Shown here: one piece after another, positions 1-7,592 of the stretch
Position numbering within the stretch: the stretch's first letter is position 1
Layout: every line of letters starts with the position of its first letter
From: DASPKW01 sp038244055
Lineage (GTDB): Bacteria > Planctomycetota > Phycisphaerae > Tepidisphaerales > Tepidisphaeraceae
Length of the DNA: 14,910 nt
Direction of reading: 5' to 3'
Assembly (NCBI GenBank): GCA_038244055.1
Contig: JBBRTW010000140.1
Location: 1 to 14,910 of the forward strand
Translations under genes and position numbers: made by a program
Notes under the pieces: generated by a model
Seen by the model: only the letters and a program-made list of their open reading frames with translations
Told to the model about the DNA's origin: nothing
The model's database searches: none

Positions 1-1230
1 ATCGATCTTCATTGCCCGCAGAACATGGCTCGGTTCGAGGCTGCCGCTGGCGCAGGCCGCGCCGGCCGAGGCGCAGACCCCCTGCTCGCTGAGCAGCAAT
101 AGAATCGCCTCGGCCTCAAGACGCGCGAAGCCGATGTTGGTCGTGTTGGGCAGGCGCGCATCCGTCTGACCATTCACGGCCGAATCGGGGATGCGGGCGA
201 GAATCTCACGTTCGAGGTGATCGCGCATGCCGACAACCTGGACGGGCGAGGCGGTGGGAATTGCGCGGAGAGCGGCAGGGTTGATGCCACCGGCGATGAC
301 TGGCGGCACGGCGTCGGCGGTGCCCGTGGACGGATCGGGGTTGCCGCAGCAGCCGGGAGTGTTGCAACCGGTATCTGCCGCATCCTCGACGCCTAAATTC
401 GGGCGATTGATCGCGAGCGACATACGACGCTGGGCCCCGGGCGCGGCGGCGGCCGCGGTCAGCCATGATGTCGCGAGTTCCGCCGCCATTCCCATTCCGA
501 TGATGCCGGGGACATTCTCCGTCCCGCCGCGCCGGCCGCGCTCTTGCGGGCCGCCGATCAGGAGTGGGCGAATCCGCAGGCCGCGCCGGGCGAACAATGC
601 CCCAACTCCCTTAGGCCCATGGAACTTGTGCGAAGCCAGGCTCATCGCATCGATTCCCAATGCCGCGACATCAACGGGAATCTTGCCCACCGCCTGTGTC
701 CCATCGCAGTGGAACGGCACGCGTTTGGCCCGGCAAAATTCGGCGATCCGATCAACCGGGAACAGCACGCCCGTCTCGTTGTTCGCCCACATCAACGTGA
801 CCAGTGCCGTCTGGTCATCCACCGCTGCCGCCAGGCGGTCCATATCCAGCATGCCGCCCGAATCGACGGGAATCTCCACAATCTCCGCCAGGCCGTCCTT
901 GGCCAGTTGGCCGCATAGCTCGCGGGTGGCCGAATGCTCCACTGTGGAAGTAATGATCTTCCGCCGGGGCGATCGAGCGGCCAGCAGGCCGCGGATCGCG
1001 GTATTGACGGCTTCGGTGCCGCCGCCGGTAAGGAGCAATTCCGCCTCGGCGCAGCCGATCAGGCCGGCCATTTGCGCTCGGGCCTGGTCGATCCCCTGGC
1101 GGGCCATCTGGCCGAAGCGGTGGACGCTGGAGGGATTGGCGTAAAACTCCTCCAGATAGGGAAGCATGGCCGCGATCACTTGGGGTGCGGGGCGTGTGGT
1201 GGCGTTGTTGTCGAGGTAGACCCATTGCAT
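1..1230 (-). CDS. Cysteine desulfurase (NifS/IscS type), 3' end cut by window edge
   Basis: This is a PLP-dependent class V aminotransferase-fold enzyme that takes sulfur from L-cysteine and hands it as a persulfide to Fe-S cluster or other thio-cofactor assembly. The 410 visible residues start MQWVYLDNNATT, the classic N-terminus. H99 lies in STVEHSA, followed by ANNETG (149-154), HCDGTQAVGK (174-183), the PLP lysine K202 in SLASHKFHGPKGVG, and the active-site loop GAACASGSLEPSHVL with catalytic C393. Only the C-terminal tail is missing. Compared with the remembered Azotobacter NifS sequence there are about 65-70 extra residues between GMAAELA (about 247-253) and MRDHLE (335-340). The extra segment carries C289, C294 and C295 (GCNTPGCCGN). 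The gene is divergent from the polyprenyl synthase gene. A TACAAT hexamer lies 8 nt before the ATG, and the only SD-like run is six G's starting 2 nt before it. The family call is very secure; which of NifS, IscS or another subgroup it is remains open. Confidence 0.96.
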   Translation of the reverse strand, partial: MQWVYLDNNATTRPAPQVIAAMLPYLEEFYANPSSVHRFGQMARQGIDQARAQMAGLIGCAEAELLLTGGGTEAVNTAIRGLLAARSPRRKIITSTVEHSATRELCGQLAKDGLAEIVEIPVDSGGMLDMDRLAAAVDDQTALVTLMWANNETGVLFPVDRIAEFCRAKRVPFHCDGTQAVGKIPVDVAALGIDAMSLASHKFHGPKGVGALFARRGLRIRPLLIGGPQERGRRGGTENVPGIIGMGMAAELATSWLTAAAAAPGAQRRMSLAINRPNLGVEDAADTGCNTPGCCGNPDPSTGTADAVPPVIAGGINPAALRAIPTASPVQVVGMRDHLEREILARIPDSAVNGQTDARLPNTTNIGFARLEAEAILLLLSEQGVCASAGAACASGSLEPSHVLRAMKID

Positions 1231-1238
1231 CGCCCCCC

Positions 1239-1244
1239 ATTGTA
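1239..1244 (-). promoter_or_regulatory. Putative -10 element TACAAT for the cysteine desulfurase gene
   Basis: On the minus strand TACAAT ends 8 nt before the ATG at 1230. No -35 hexamer is recognisable at normal spacing. If used, transcription would start at or next to the start codon and give a leaderless or nearly leaderless mRNA. The same geometry recurs at the DUF4058 and GH95 genes. Confidence 0.35.
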
Positions 1245-1347
1245 GTCCAAGGCGGGCGTTGAATGGATCGGCGGTGTCATCAAATCAAATCGCATCAAGC
1301 CGATGTTAATGTCCAGCTTTCAATCTTTTCGAAACATCCGGCAACGA

Positions 1348-1377
1348 TTCGCACGCGCTGGGGATGCTCAATATAAT
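1348..1377 (+). promoter_or_regulatory. Putative sigma-70 promoter of the polyprenyl synthase gene
   Basis: A perfect TATAAT lies at 1372-1377. A weak -35 candidate TTCGCA (1348-1353, 4 of 6 consensus bases) lies 18 nt upstream. Transcription would start near 1384, giving a leader of about 28 nt that contains the AGGA SD site (1401-1404) before the ATG at 1412. The promoter lies inside the longer reading frame that opens at ATG 1364, which argues for the 1412 start. Confidence 0.5.
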
Positions 1378-1411
1378 CCAGCGTAGATACCTGAAACCAC
1401 AGGACTTCCCG

Positions 1412-2386
1412 ATGACTACAACTCTGGCCAATCTTACCGAGTGCATCGCCCCGCAGCTTCTGGCCGTGGATCGGCTCTTTACCGCCGAGCTGAGGTCGGA
1501 TGTGGATTGTGTGAATACGCTGATCCGCCACGTCAGCCGGTTCCGGGGCAAGATGCTGCGGCCGTGTCTGGTGCTGCTGGCGGGGCGGGCGAGCGGGGAG
1601 CTGTCCGATGCCCACGTGACCATCGCCACGGTCGTCGAGATGGTTCACATGGCCACGCTGGTTCACGATGATGTGCTGGATGAGGCCGAGCTCCGCCGCA
1701 AGGGGGCGACCATCAACCACCTGCGCGGCAACGAGGCGGCCGTGCTGCTGGGGGATTACCTGATCTCCCATTCCTACCACCTCTGCTCCAGCCTCAATTC
1801 CCAGTTCGCCAGCCGGATGATCGCCCGGACGACCAACATCGTCTGCGAAGGCGAACTGCTCCAGATCGACAACCGCAATAACCTCGATCTCAGCGAAGAG
1901 ACCTATTTCGAGATCATCAAACGTAAGACCGCCAGCCTCTGCGCCGCCTGCGCCCAGCTTGGGGCGAAACTGGCCGGGGCGTCGGATGAAGTGGTGGCGC
2001 GGATGGAAATCTTCGGCCTGTCGCTGGGCATCGCCTTCCAGATTCAGGACGACATTCTCGACCTGGTGGGGGATGTCTCCAAGGTCGGCAAGACACTGGG
2101 CATCGACATTGAAAAGGGCAAGCTGACGCTGCCGGTGATCCACTTCCTCCGCACGGCCCCCCACGAGCATAAACTGCTGTTGTTGAGCCTGCTGGACGGG
2201 AAGGAGCCGGATAAGGCGGAGAAGATCCGCAATCTGATCCTCCCCAGCAATTCGATCCAGTTCGCGCGGGATGCGGCCCGCCGGCATATCGACCGGGCTC
2301 GCTCCTGCCTGGCGACATTGCCGCAATCGGAGGCGCGGAGCGTGCTGGATACAATGGCGGAGTTTGTGATCAGCCGGCCGATGTAG
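1412..2386 (+). CDS. Long-chain all-trans polyprenyl diphosphate synthase
   Basis: This enzyme adds isopentenyl diphosphate units to an allylic diphosphate to build the C35-C50 chain used for quinone side chains. The 324-residue protein is all-helical in character. The first Asp-rich motif DDVLD is at 86-90 (context HMATLVHDDVLDEAELRR, R95/R96 following) and the second DDILD at 213-217 (FQIQDDILDLVGD), with the K172-T173 pair between them. The residues just before the first motif are small (A81, T82), as in octaprenyl synthase (IspB) and its relatives, which fits a long-chain product; exact chain length cannot be read from sequence. The 1412 start is chosen because AGGA ends 7 nt before it and a TATAAT promoter lies between it and the in-frame ATG at 1364. 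The next gene follows after 88 bp on the same strand. An IspA-type short-chain enzyme is less likely because short-chain enzymes usually have aromatic residues in this position. Confidence 0.93.
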   Translation: MTTTLANLTECIAPQLLAVDRLFTAELRSDVDCVNTLIRHVSRFRGKMLRPCLVLLAGRASGELSDAHVTIATVVEMVHMATLVHDDVLDEAELRRKGATINHLRGNEAAVLLGDYLISHSYHLCSSLNSQFASRMIARTTNIVCEGELLQIDNRNNLDLSEETYFEIIKRKTASLCAACAQLGAKLAGASDEVVARMEIFGLSLGIAFQIQDDILDLVGDVSKVGKTLGIDIEKGKLTLPVIHFLRTAPHEHKLLLLSLLDGKEPDKAEKIRNLILPSNSIQFARDAARRHIDRARSCLATLPQSEARSVLDTMAEFVISRPM

Positions 2387-2392
2387 CTGAGA

Positions 2393-2431
2393 TTATCGGC
2401 CGCCAACGACACCCGTTCATTTTGCCGATAA
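2393..2431 (+). repeat. Perfect 8-bp inverted repeat after the polyprenyl synthase gene
   Basis: TTATCGGC (2393-2400) is matched by GCCGATAA (2424-2431) with a 23-nt loop. It starts 6 nt after the stop codon and precedes the SD of the next gene. There is no T-tract, so a classical terminator is unlikely. It could be a weak attenuator, an mRNA-end structure or a protein-binding dyad. Confidence 0.3.
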
Positions 2432-2474
2432 GCCTCCTGCGGATGATCTCGCATCCGGCGACGGAGGATCGTGA

Positions 2475-3152
2475 ATGAAATCCCTGCTGCGAAACTGGAA
2501 ACAGCGCCTGGCCGGCCGGGCGGCTTCGTTTGTCATCATGACCCGGCCGCTCAAAGCGGAGGATGTGGGGCTGGCGGGGAATGAATCGACTGTCGTCGAA
2601 GTGGGCGAGGCGGAGTGGCCGGGCACGTTGAAATTCTTCGATGAGAACGGATTCGGCAATGGCTGGGGCGAGCGGATGCGCGCTGGGGGTAATCGCTGCG
2701 TTGTGGTGCGGGAAAGTGGGCAGATTGTGGCCGGGGGATGGATGACCACGCGGCCGGGGTGGGTGTATGAGGTGGGATATACGTTCGACTGCGGGGAGGA
2801 AGGGGCGTATTTTTTCGGCGATTTCGTCGTGCCGGCATTTCGCGGAAGGTGGTTCCAGGGCCGGCTAATGAAGCGCCGGCTGGCGATCGCGGCCGAGATG
2901 GGGCGGCGCTGGGCGTATGGAATCGTCTGGGAAGGCAACCTCGCATCGATCAAAAATTCGCAGCGGGCGGGATGCGTGCTGGCGGGGAAATTGAGTGGAA
3001 CTTACCTCGGGCCGTGGCAGAAAGACCGGTTGGAGCAGGTCTCGGCTGATGTCCCCTGCGGGCGATTCCTGAGCGCGGGCGGGCGGGCGCTGAGTGGTAC
3101 GGCATGGCGGAGAAGATATGCGCCGGAGCGGGAAGATCCGGTTGCGGCGTAG
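2475..3152 (+). CDS. GNAT-like acetyltransferase, substrate unknown
   Basis: This 225-residue protein has the layout of the GCN5-related N-acetyltransferase fold. A strand (CVVVRESGQIVAGGWM) is followed by FGDFVVPAFRGRWFQGRLM around residues 114-132, which resembles motif A; the pyrophosphate loop reads RGRWFQGR instead of the usual R/Q-x-x-G-x-G/A, so it is degenerate. The stretch WEGNLASIKNSQRAGCVLAG resembles the Asn...Ser...Gly-Phe segment at the C-terminus of the fold. The N-terminus (MKSLLRNWKQRLAGR) is basic and amphipathic, with no signal peptide. The ATG has a strong SD (GGAGG 6-8 nt upstream). It follows the polyprenyl synthase gene on the same strand and converges with the DUF4058 gene, 38 bp separating the stops. 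A FemAB-like or sugar N-acyltransferase role is possible, but nothing in the sequence names a substrate. Confidence 0.7.
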   Translation: MKSLLRNWKQRLAGRAASFVIMTRPLKAEDVGLAGNESTVVEVGEAEWPGTLKFFDENGFGNGWGERMRAGGNRCVVVRESGQIVAGGWMTTRPGWVYEVGYTFDCGEEGAYFFGDFVVPAFRGRWFQGRLMKRRLAIAAEMGRRWAYGIVWEGNLASIKNSQRAGCVLAGKLSGTYLGPWQKDRLEQVSADVPCGRFLSAGGRALSGTAWRRRYAPEREDPVAA

Positions 3153-3190
3153 CGTCTTAATCGCATCCCATTTCCCGAAGCTCGTCAATG

Positions 3191-3970
3191 TTATAGTTTT
3201 TCGGCCGCCGCCAATATCTGATTGACCCACTCCTCCTCCGGGCCGACCAGCGGCGGCACGCAAGGCGCGGTGTAATCGATTCGATTGTATCGCCCCATCA
3301 CATAAGCCTTCTCGACCAGTTCCTGCAGGTTGAGCTTCGCGGGAGTGTCCTGCGAGCGGAGGGGAATCTTGATCGTGGGGAGCTTGGCGCGGATGGAAAT
3401 TGGATAGAGATACGGGCGAATCGCTTCCGGCTGTGTCACGGTCACCCGATAGGTCATGAGCGCCTTTTTGGGAATGAGATAGGGGCCGATCATCGCGGTC
3501 CAGTCACCGGTGCGGATCAAATCGATTTCGACGAGATTCATCTCGCTATTGACGTACTTTTCGCGCTTGTCGAGATATTCAGCGACGGCCTTGCCGGGCG
3601 ATTTGTTCCAGGGGCTGAGAATTTCGATGGCCGTAACAATTCGATTGCCAACTGAATCGTAGATCAGCACTGAGCGCTGACGAATGGGGTCGCCGAGGGG
3701 CTCCAACTGCATCGGCTCATCGACGATAACCGTGGCGCTCGCACCGGCCTCGGGTTGCCATGGCGTGGGATTCTCGACAATCCGCACATCCGGCTTGCGA
3801 CGGCGCGTTTCGCCTTCATCCTCGACGTAAACCTTCTCCTCCATTCGCGCAATCAGGTCTTCGGAGAGTTGAGGCTGGATGGCATCGGCGACGTAACCAA
3901 TCAAGCGCGTATGAACATCCTCCCAGTGACGCTCGAGGTACGGATCCATTCCGGGAAACGGACTTTTCAT
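3191..3970 (-). CDS. DUF4058 family protein
   Basis: The protein (259 residues) starts MKSPFPGMDPYLERHWEDVH, the signature N-terminus of the DUF4058 family, and has the typical C-terminal block YNRIDYTAPCVPPL. The family is known from cyanobacteria and planctomycetes, often in many copies per genome, and has no assigned function. The middle reads KPDVRIVE (59-66) and, after an intervening strand, VTAIEILSPWNK (112-123), then a Lys/Arg-rich helix (YLDKREKY). A PD pair followed by E-x-(I/L)-S resembles Uma2/DUF820 and other PD-(D/E)XK nuclease-like folds; that likeness is my inference. There is no signal peptide or membrane segment, so it is cytoplasmic. A TATAAT lies 8 nt upstream of the ATG and no SD is visible. 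The upstream neighbour is the divergent cyclase gene. Confidence 0.9.
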   Translation of the reverse strand: MKSPFPGMDPYLERHWEDVHTRLIGYVADAIQPQLSEDLIARMEEKVYVEDEGETRRRKPDVRIVENPTPWQPEAGASATVIVDEPMQLEPLGDPIRQRSVLIYDSVGNRIVTAIEILSPWNKSPGKAVAEYLDKREKYVNSEMNLVEIDLIRTGDWTAMIGPYLIPKKALMTYRVTVTQPEAIRPYLYPISIRAKLPTIKIPLRSQDTPAKLNLQELVEKAYVMGRYNRIDYTAPCVPPLVGPEEEWVNQILAAAEKL

Positions 3971-3978
3971 GGCAGGTG

Positions 3979-3984
3979 ATTATA
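3979..3984 (-). promoter_or_regulatory. Putative -10 element TATAAT for the DUF4058 gene
   Basis: A perfect TATAAT on the minus strand ends 8 nt before the ATG at 3970. No -35 hexamer stands out at 16-18 nt. The short distance and the absence of an SD suggest a leaderless transcript. Confidence 0.45.
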
Positions 3985-4106
3985 CCACGATGCCCATTTC
4001 CCAGGCGCAGAAATTCTGCCATCGCGACGGCCGCAAACGGTGGCCTGGCAGTCCCTCGTACCCGGGCATGAATTCCAGGACGTCAAACCACCCCCAATAT
4101 GGCAGG

Positions 4107-4142
4107 ACCCTGGCAGGGTGTATCAAACGCTCGATTTTGATA
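4107..4142. promoter_or_regulatory. Two adjacent dyad symmetries upstream of the adenylate cyclase gene
   Basis: ACCCTG-G-CAGGGT (4107-4119) is a perfect 6-bp dyad. It is followed at once by TATCAAA-8nt-TTTGATA (4121-4142), a perfect 7-bp dyad whose last base is the A of the ATG at 4142. Either could be an operator. The second would sit over the promoter or start region of the cyclase gene. No regulator can be named from the sequence. Confidence 0.35.
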
Positions 4143-5515
4143 TGGTGAGCGTTCCTCCTATGCCCACTCCATCCTCCCATCCACCTCACCCCGCCGCGCC
4201 GGATGGGTCATCCGCAACCCTCGCGGCGTTCGATGCGCCGCTCAAGCGATCGTTGCGGCGCGAGCAGCTCAATAGCGTTCGCCTCCGCGCGTTTATTGTC
4301 GGCTCGATGATTCTCTTCGGGTTATTCGTCTTTCTGGCCGCCATGCTTATCCCCGGGGCGGCGGGGGCGGGGTTTCGGCCCAAGTTGTTCGCGCTGGCGC
4401 CTTCGCTCATCCCCTGCATCGCACTGGCGGTGATTTATGAAATCATCGTGGCCGCCATCGTCACTCGCTGGCTGCGTATCGATCACGATCCGCGGCGGGT
4501 GTGGTCGTATCTCTCCTCGGCCATTGAAGTGACCTTTCCAACCGTCGCCATCCTGGCCTTCTCGCGGCATTTCGATCCCATCACGGCGCTTAGCGTCACC
4601 ACCAATTCTTTCTATCTAATCTTCATTCTCTTCTCGGTCCTGCGGATGGATTTTGGGCTTTGCCTGTTCACGGGCCTGCTGGCCGGGGCGCAGTACGCCG
4701 CGGTCGCCGCTTTTGTGCTGCATCAGGGGAACGTCGATATCGATGCCGACCTGATGAGTTCCCCCATCCATCATCTCATCGTCGCCCTGCTCTACGCCGC
4801 CAGCGGCATCGTCGCGGCGTTTGTCTCGGTGCGCATCCGCCGGCAAATCGCGGCCTCCATCCGTCACGTCGAGGACCGCAATCGGGTCGTCAATCTCTTC
4901 GGCCAGCACGTTTCACCGGAGGTGGTGGAAAAGCTGCTGCGGCAGGATGTGGAGGTCGAAGGGGAAACGCGTCACGTCTGCGTGATGTTCCTGGATATCC
5001 GCGATTTCACGCCCTTCACCGAATCGCGCGAGCCCGAGGAAGTGATGCGCTACCTCAACACGCTCTTCGACACGCTGATCGAGGCCGTTAATCGCCACAA
5101 GGGAATCGTCAACAAGTTTCTGGGCGATGGTTTCATGGCCGTGTTTGGAGCGCCGATCGATGATGGGGATGATTGCCGGCATGCGGTGGATGCCGCGCTG
5201 GAAATCCTCCGCCTGCTGGAGGAGATGAACCGCGCGGGCTCGATTCCCCCCACCCGCATCGGAATCGGGCTGCACTCGGGGCGGGCGGTCACGGGAAACG
5301 TCGGGTCGGAGGCGCGCAAGGAGTACACGATCATCGGGCAGGTGGTGAACGTCGCCAACCGGATTGAGCAGCTCAATAAGAAATTCAATTCGACCCTGCT
5401 GATGTCGGAGCAGGTCCGCGAGAAGTGCCTGAATCATGCGCTGGCGGCCGAGGATCTCGGGCCGGTGCCGGTGAAGGGGCAGACGACGCCGGTTCGGGTA
5501 TTCAAGCTGGCCTGA
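4142..5515 (+). CDS. Membrane-anchored class III adenylate cyclase
   Basis: The gene encodes a 457-residue protein that should convert ATP to cAMP. A Pro-rich N-terminus leads into about six hydrophobic segments (roughly residues 48-232). The linker LFGQHVSPEVVEKLL (252-266) is typical of cyclases with a membrane or CHASE2 sensor, and the class III catalytic domain follows. Metal-binding aspartates are D285 (FLDIRDFT) and D329 (KFLGDG). K325 and T396 (EYTIIG) fit adenine selection of the CyaC type, and N403 and R407 (NVANR) are the transition-state residues. The usually conserved Asp of the IGD-x-VN motif is Gln (Q400). Key residues are otherwise intact, so it is probably active. The start is uncertain: ATG 4142 and ATG 4160 are both possible, neither with a clear SD, and the frame is open up to ATG 4040. 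A guanylate cyclase is unlikely because of the Lys/Thr pair. What the membrane domain senses is unknown. Confidence 0.93.
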   Translation: MVSVPPMPTPSSHPPHPAAPDGSSATLAAFDAPLKRSLRREQLNSVRLRAFIVGSMILFGLFVFLAAMLIPGAAGAGFRPKLFALAPSLIPCIALAVIYEIIVAAIVTRWLRIDHDPRRVWSYLSSAIEVTFPTVAILAFSRHFDPITALSVTTNSFYLIFILFSVLRMDFGLCLFTGLLAGAQYAAVAAFVLHQGNVDIDADLMSSPIHHLIVALLYAASGIVAAFVSVRIRRQIAASIRHVEDRNRVVNLFGQHVSPEVVEKLLRQDVEVEGETRHVCVMFLDIRDFTPFTESREPEEVMRYLNTLFDTLIEAVNRHKGIVNKFLGDGFMAVFGAPIDDGDDCRHAVDAALEILRLLEEMNRAGSIPPTRIGIGLHSGRAVTGNVGSEARKEYTIIGQVVNVANRIEQLNKKFNSTLLMSEQVREKCLNHALAAEDLGPVPVKGQTTPVRVFKLA

Positions 5516-5527
5516 GCGATGTAGCGG

Positions 5528-5596
5528 TTGTGGTGCGGGCGTCCCGCCTCCACTTTCATCACGCCCCCCCTTTTGGGCGGGACGGCCGCACCACAA
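5528..5596 (+). terminator. 21-bp inverted repeat, probable terminator or dispersed palindrome
   Basis: The left arm (5528-5548, starting TTGTGGTGCGG) and right arm (5576-5596, ending CCGCACCACAA) are inverted copies with 20 of 21 positions matching. The loop is 27 nt and contains C7-T4-G3. It starts 12 nt after the cyclase stop codon, the right place for transcription to end, though no T-tract follows the stem. The arms contain the core GGGCGTCCCGCC, related to the palindromes at 9959-10091 and 11795-11820, so it may be a member of a repeat family that also serves as a terminator. Confidence 0.6.
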
Positions 5597-5789
5597 TGGC
5601 GCGATGCCACGACGGGGCGCTGGCGCGGGGCAAAAGATGCGCGTTGCGGGAATGGACGATTCGATGAACAATGGGCGCGATCGGCAACTTGATTATCGGA
5701 CCGGGCGCTTTGAGTGAGATCTTTGCGGGCGCATTTATTGTGACCTGCGAAGGATGTGGAGCGATCGGGTCGATGAGAAAGAGACGATG

Positions 5790-5818
5790 GGCCGCGCCTT
5801 TTGACCGGCGGCGCGGCC
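5790..5818. repeat. GC-rich 9-bp hairpin upstream of the flippase gene
   Basis: GGCCGCGCC (5790-5798) and GGCGCGGCC (5810-5818) pair perfectly across an 11-nt loop that contains TTTT. It lies 51 nt before the TTG start of the flippase gene. It could be a leader hairpin or attenuator, or a chance product of the GC-rich composition. Confidence 0.4.
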
Positions 5819-5869
5819 TGGCCCGGCTCGATGAGAACCACGCGATGATTCGGTAGGAGCGGAAGTCCC

Positions 5870-7483
5870 TTGTCCCAGCCTGTATTACAGTTTTCCCCGA
5901 CCGGTCCCAGGGACAATCTCGCGCGGCGGACGGCGCACGGTTTTTTCTGGTTGATGGCGCAGACGATCGGGTCGAAACTGGTGGGGCTGGCGGGGCAGGT
6001 CGTCCTGGCCTGGTTGTTGATGCCGGAGGATCTGGGACTCTGGGGGGCGGCCACCGTGATTGCGGGTTTCTGCGGATTGATCCAGCAGGCGGGGATTCGG
6101 GAAACGCTGATTCAACGGCAGGAAAAATATCATCTGTGGGCCAATAGCGCCTTCTGGATGTCGGCGGCGCTGGGGTGCGTGGGCGCGGTGGTGACGGCCG
6201 CGGTGGCCTGGCCGGCGGCGGCGCTGTTTCATCAGCCGCAACTGGTCGGTTTGATCCTGGTCCTGGCGGCGACCGCGCCGGTGCAATCGCTCGATCTGGT
6301 GGCCGAGGCGCGGCTGCAACTCAATTTGCGCTTTGCGATGCTGGCGACCGTCAACTGGGCCATCACGGTTTCGCAGCTCATTCTGACGGTGATCTTCGCC
6401 AAACTCGGATTCGGCGCGTACAGCTTCGTCCTGCCGCGCCCAATCACGGCCGTGGCGCGGCTGATCCTGCTCTGGTGGGCCGCCAAACCGCCGGTGACCT
6501 GGCGGCCGGAGGTGCGCCGCTGGAAGTACCTCGTGAGCGATTCGGCGACGCTCTTCGTCTCCAATATTTTTCTCCAGCTTCAATTGCAGGGGGACAATAT
6601 CGTGCTGGGTTTCTTGTACGCCGACAAAGCGGTGCTGGGCGTTTACTTTTTCGCGTTCAACCTGTCGATCAACACGATGGCCCTTTTCACGGGGAATCTG
6701 ACGGGTGTGCTCTTCCCGGCGCTATCGAAATTGCAGGGCGATCCCAAGCGGCAGATTCGCGCGTTTCTGGATGCCACGCAGGCGCTGGCGCTGATCGCGG
6801 TGCCGCTATGTATTTTGCAGGCGGCGGCCGCGGACCCGGGGATTCGGCTGTTGTTTCAGGATGACAAATGGAGCTCGGCGATTCCGGTATTGCAGGCACT
6901 GAGCCTGGGCATGGCGTTTCGAGTCGTCGCATCGCCGGGGGGCAGCTTGATCCAGGCGCAGGGGCGATTCAAGGTCATTTTGATCACGAACATTTTGAAT
7001 GTCGCGTTTTTCCTGCCGCTGGTGACCGCGGGCGGGCTGGTGGGCGACCTCAAATCGGCGGATTTGTGGCTCAGGCCGGCGACGACGGTGGGAATCGCGG
7101 TCGCGGTGTATTTTGTGATTGTGGCCCCGATCTTTTTGTATGTCGCGATTCGCCCATCGGGCGGAACGCTGGCGGATTTGTGGCGCGTCTACGCCCGGCC
7201 GATGCTGGCGAGTTTGGTGGCCGGCGCTGTATCGATGGGTTTGGGCGCACTCATCCCGGCCGACAAAGTGCGCGGCCATCGCTGGGCTCAGGGAATCCGG
7301 CTGGTGTCGATCACGGTGTGGTTCGTCGTGATTTACGTCCCCTTGATTCGATACCTCGCGCCCGAAGCATGGCGAGCGCTGATCCAGCGGTTGGTGACGC
7401 TCTATCGCGGAAGAGCGGCGGAGTTGGCGGATGAACCCAAGACCCCACTGCCGTCCGCGACGAGCCCGCAGGCCACGCCTTAA
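5870..7483 (+). CDS. Polysaccharide flippase/exporter of the MOP superfamily (Wzx/WzxC-like)
   Basis: This 537-residue protein is mostly hydrophobic, with about 12-14 membrane segments. It begins with a short cytoplasmic part and the family's opening pattern TAHGFFWLMAQTIGSKLVGL, then AWLLMPEDLGLWGAATVIAGF and GIRETLIQRQ, as in lipopolysaccharide exporters (Wzx, WzxC, TuaB type). Such proteins move lipid-linked oligosaccharides or polysaccharide units across the inner membrane. The mid-protein stretch LQLQGDNIVLGFLY is the usual start of the next helix block. The C-terminal tail is hydrophilic and Pro/Thr-rich. The start is TTG with TAGGAG (5854-5859) 10 nt upstream; no in-frame ATG nearby fits better. 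No glycosyltransferase, polymerase or ligase gene flanks it, so it is an isolated flippase here and its substrate cannot be inferred. Confidence 0.9.
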   Translation: MSQPVLQFSPTGPRDNLARRTAHGFFWLMAQTIGSKLVGLAGQVVLAWLLMPEDLGLWGAATVIAGFCGLIQQAGIRETLIQRQEKYHLWANSAFWMSAALGCVGAVVTAAVAWPAAALFHQPQLVGLILVLAATAPVQSLDLVAEARLQLNLRFAMLATVNWAITVSQLILTVIFAKLGFGAYSFVLPRPITAVARLILLWWAAKPPVTWRPEVRRWKYLVSDSATLFVSNIFLQLQLQGDNIVLGFLYADKAVLGVYFFAFNLSINTMALFTGNLTGVLFPALSKLQGDPKRQIRAFLDATQALALIAVPLCILQAAAADPGIRLLFQDDKWSSAIPVLQALSLGMAFRVVASPGGSLIQAQGRFKVILITNILNVAFFLPLVTAGGLVGDLKSADLWLRPATTVGIAVAVYFVIVAPIFLYVAIRPSGGTLADLWRVYARPMLASLVAGAVSMGLGALIPADKVRGHRWAQGIRLVSITVWFVVIYVPLIRYLAPEAWRALIQRLVTLYRGRAAELADEPKTPLPSATSPQATP

Positions 7484-7592
7484 CATTTCGCCGGCCAGGA
7501 CGACAAAGCATCAATTCACACCTTCGTTCTCCACGACCGAATATCCGCGGCAATTCCCCATTAAAGCGCGTGAGAAGCGGCGAGGTCTTCCG

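Larger units (their letters stand above)
5516..5869. other. 354-bp intergenic region with two hairpins
   Basis: No convincing gene lies here. A reading frame from ATG 5671 to 5856 (61 codons) is open, but it lacks an SD, looks like no known family and spans a GC hairpin. The region holds a long inverted repeat at 5528-5596 and a second GC hairpin at 5790-5818. The SD of the next gene (TAGGAG) is at 5854-5859. Confidence 0.6.

Noticed and set aside
227..1144. 305-codon plus-strand frame opposite the cysteine desulfurase gene
   Set aside because: The composition is Ser/Ala/Pro/Arg-rich with no recognisable motif, and it lies fully antisense to a gene with clear catalytic residues.
1364..1411. 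Upstream start (ATG 1364) for the polyprenyl synthase
   Set aside because: The TATAAT at 1372-1377 lies inside this extension and ATG 1412 has an SD at proper distance.
1295..2326. Long open frame on the minus strand opposite the polyprenyl synthase gene
   Set aside because: It overlaps a gene with complete catalytic motifs, is Gln/His/Gly/Asp-rich without known motifs, and is the usual antisense frame of a GC-rich gene.
5671..5856. 61-codon frame between the cyclase and flippase genes
   Set aside because: No SD, no family likeness, and its middle is a perfect GC hairpin; more likely leader or intergenic DNA.
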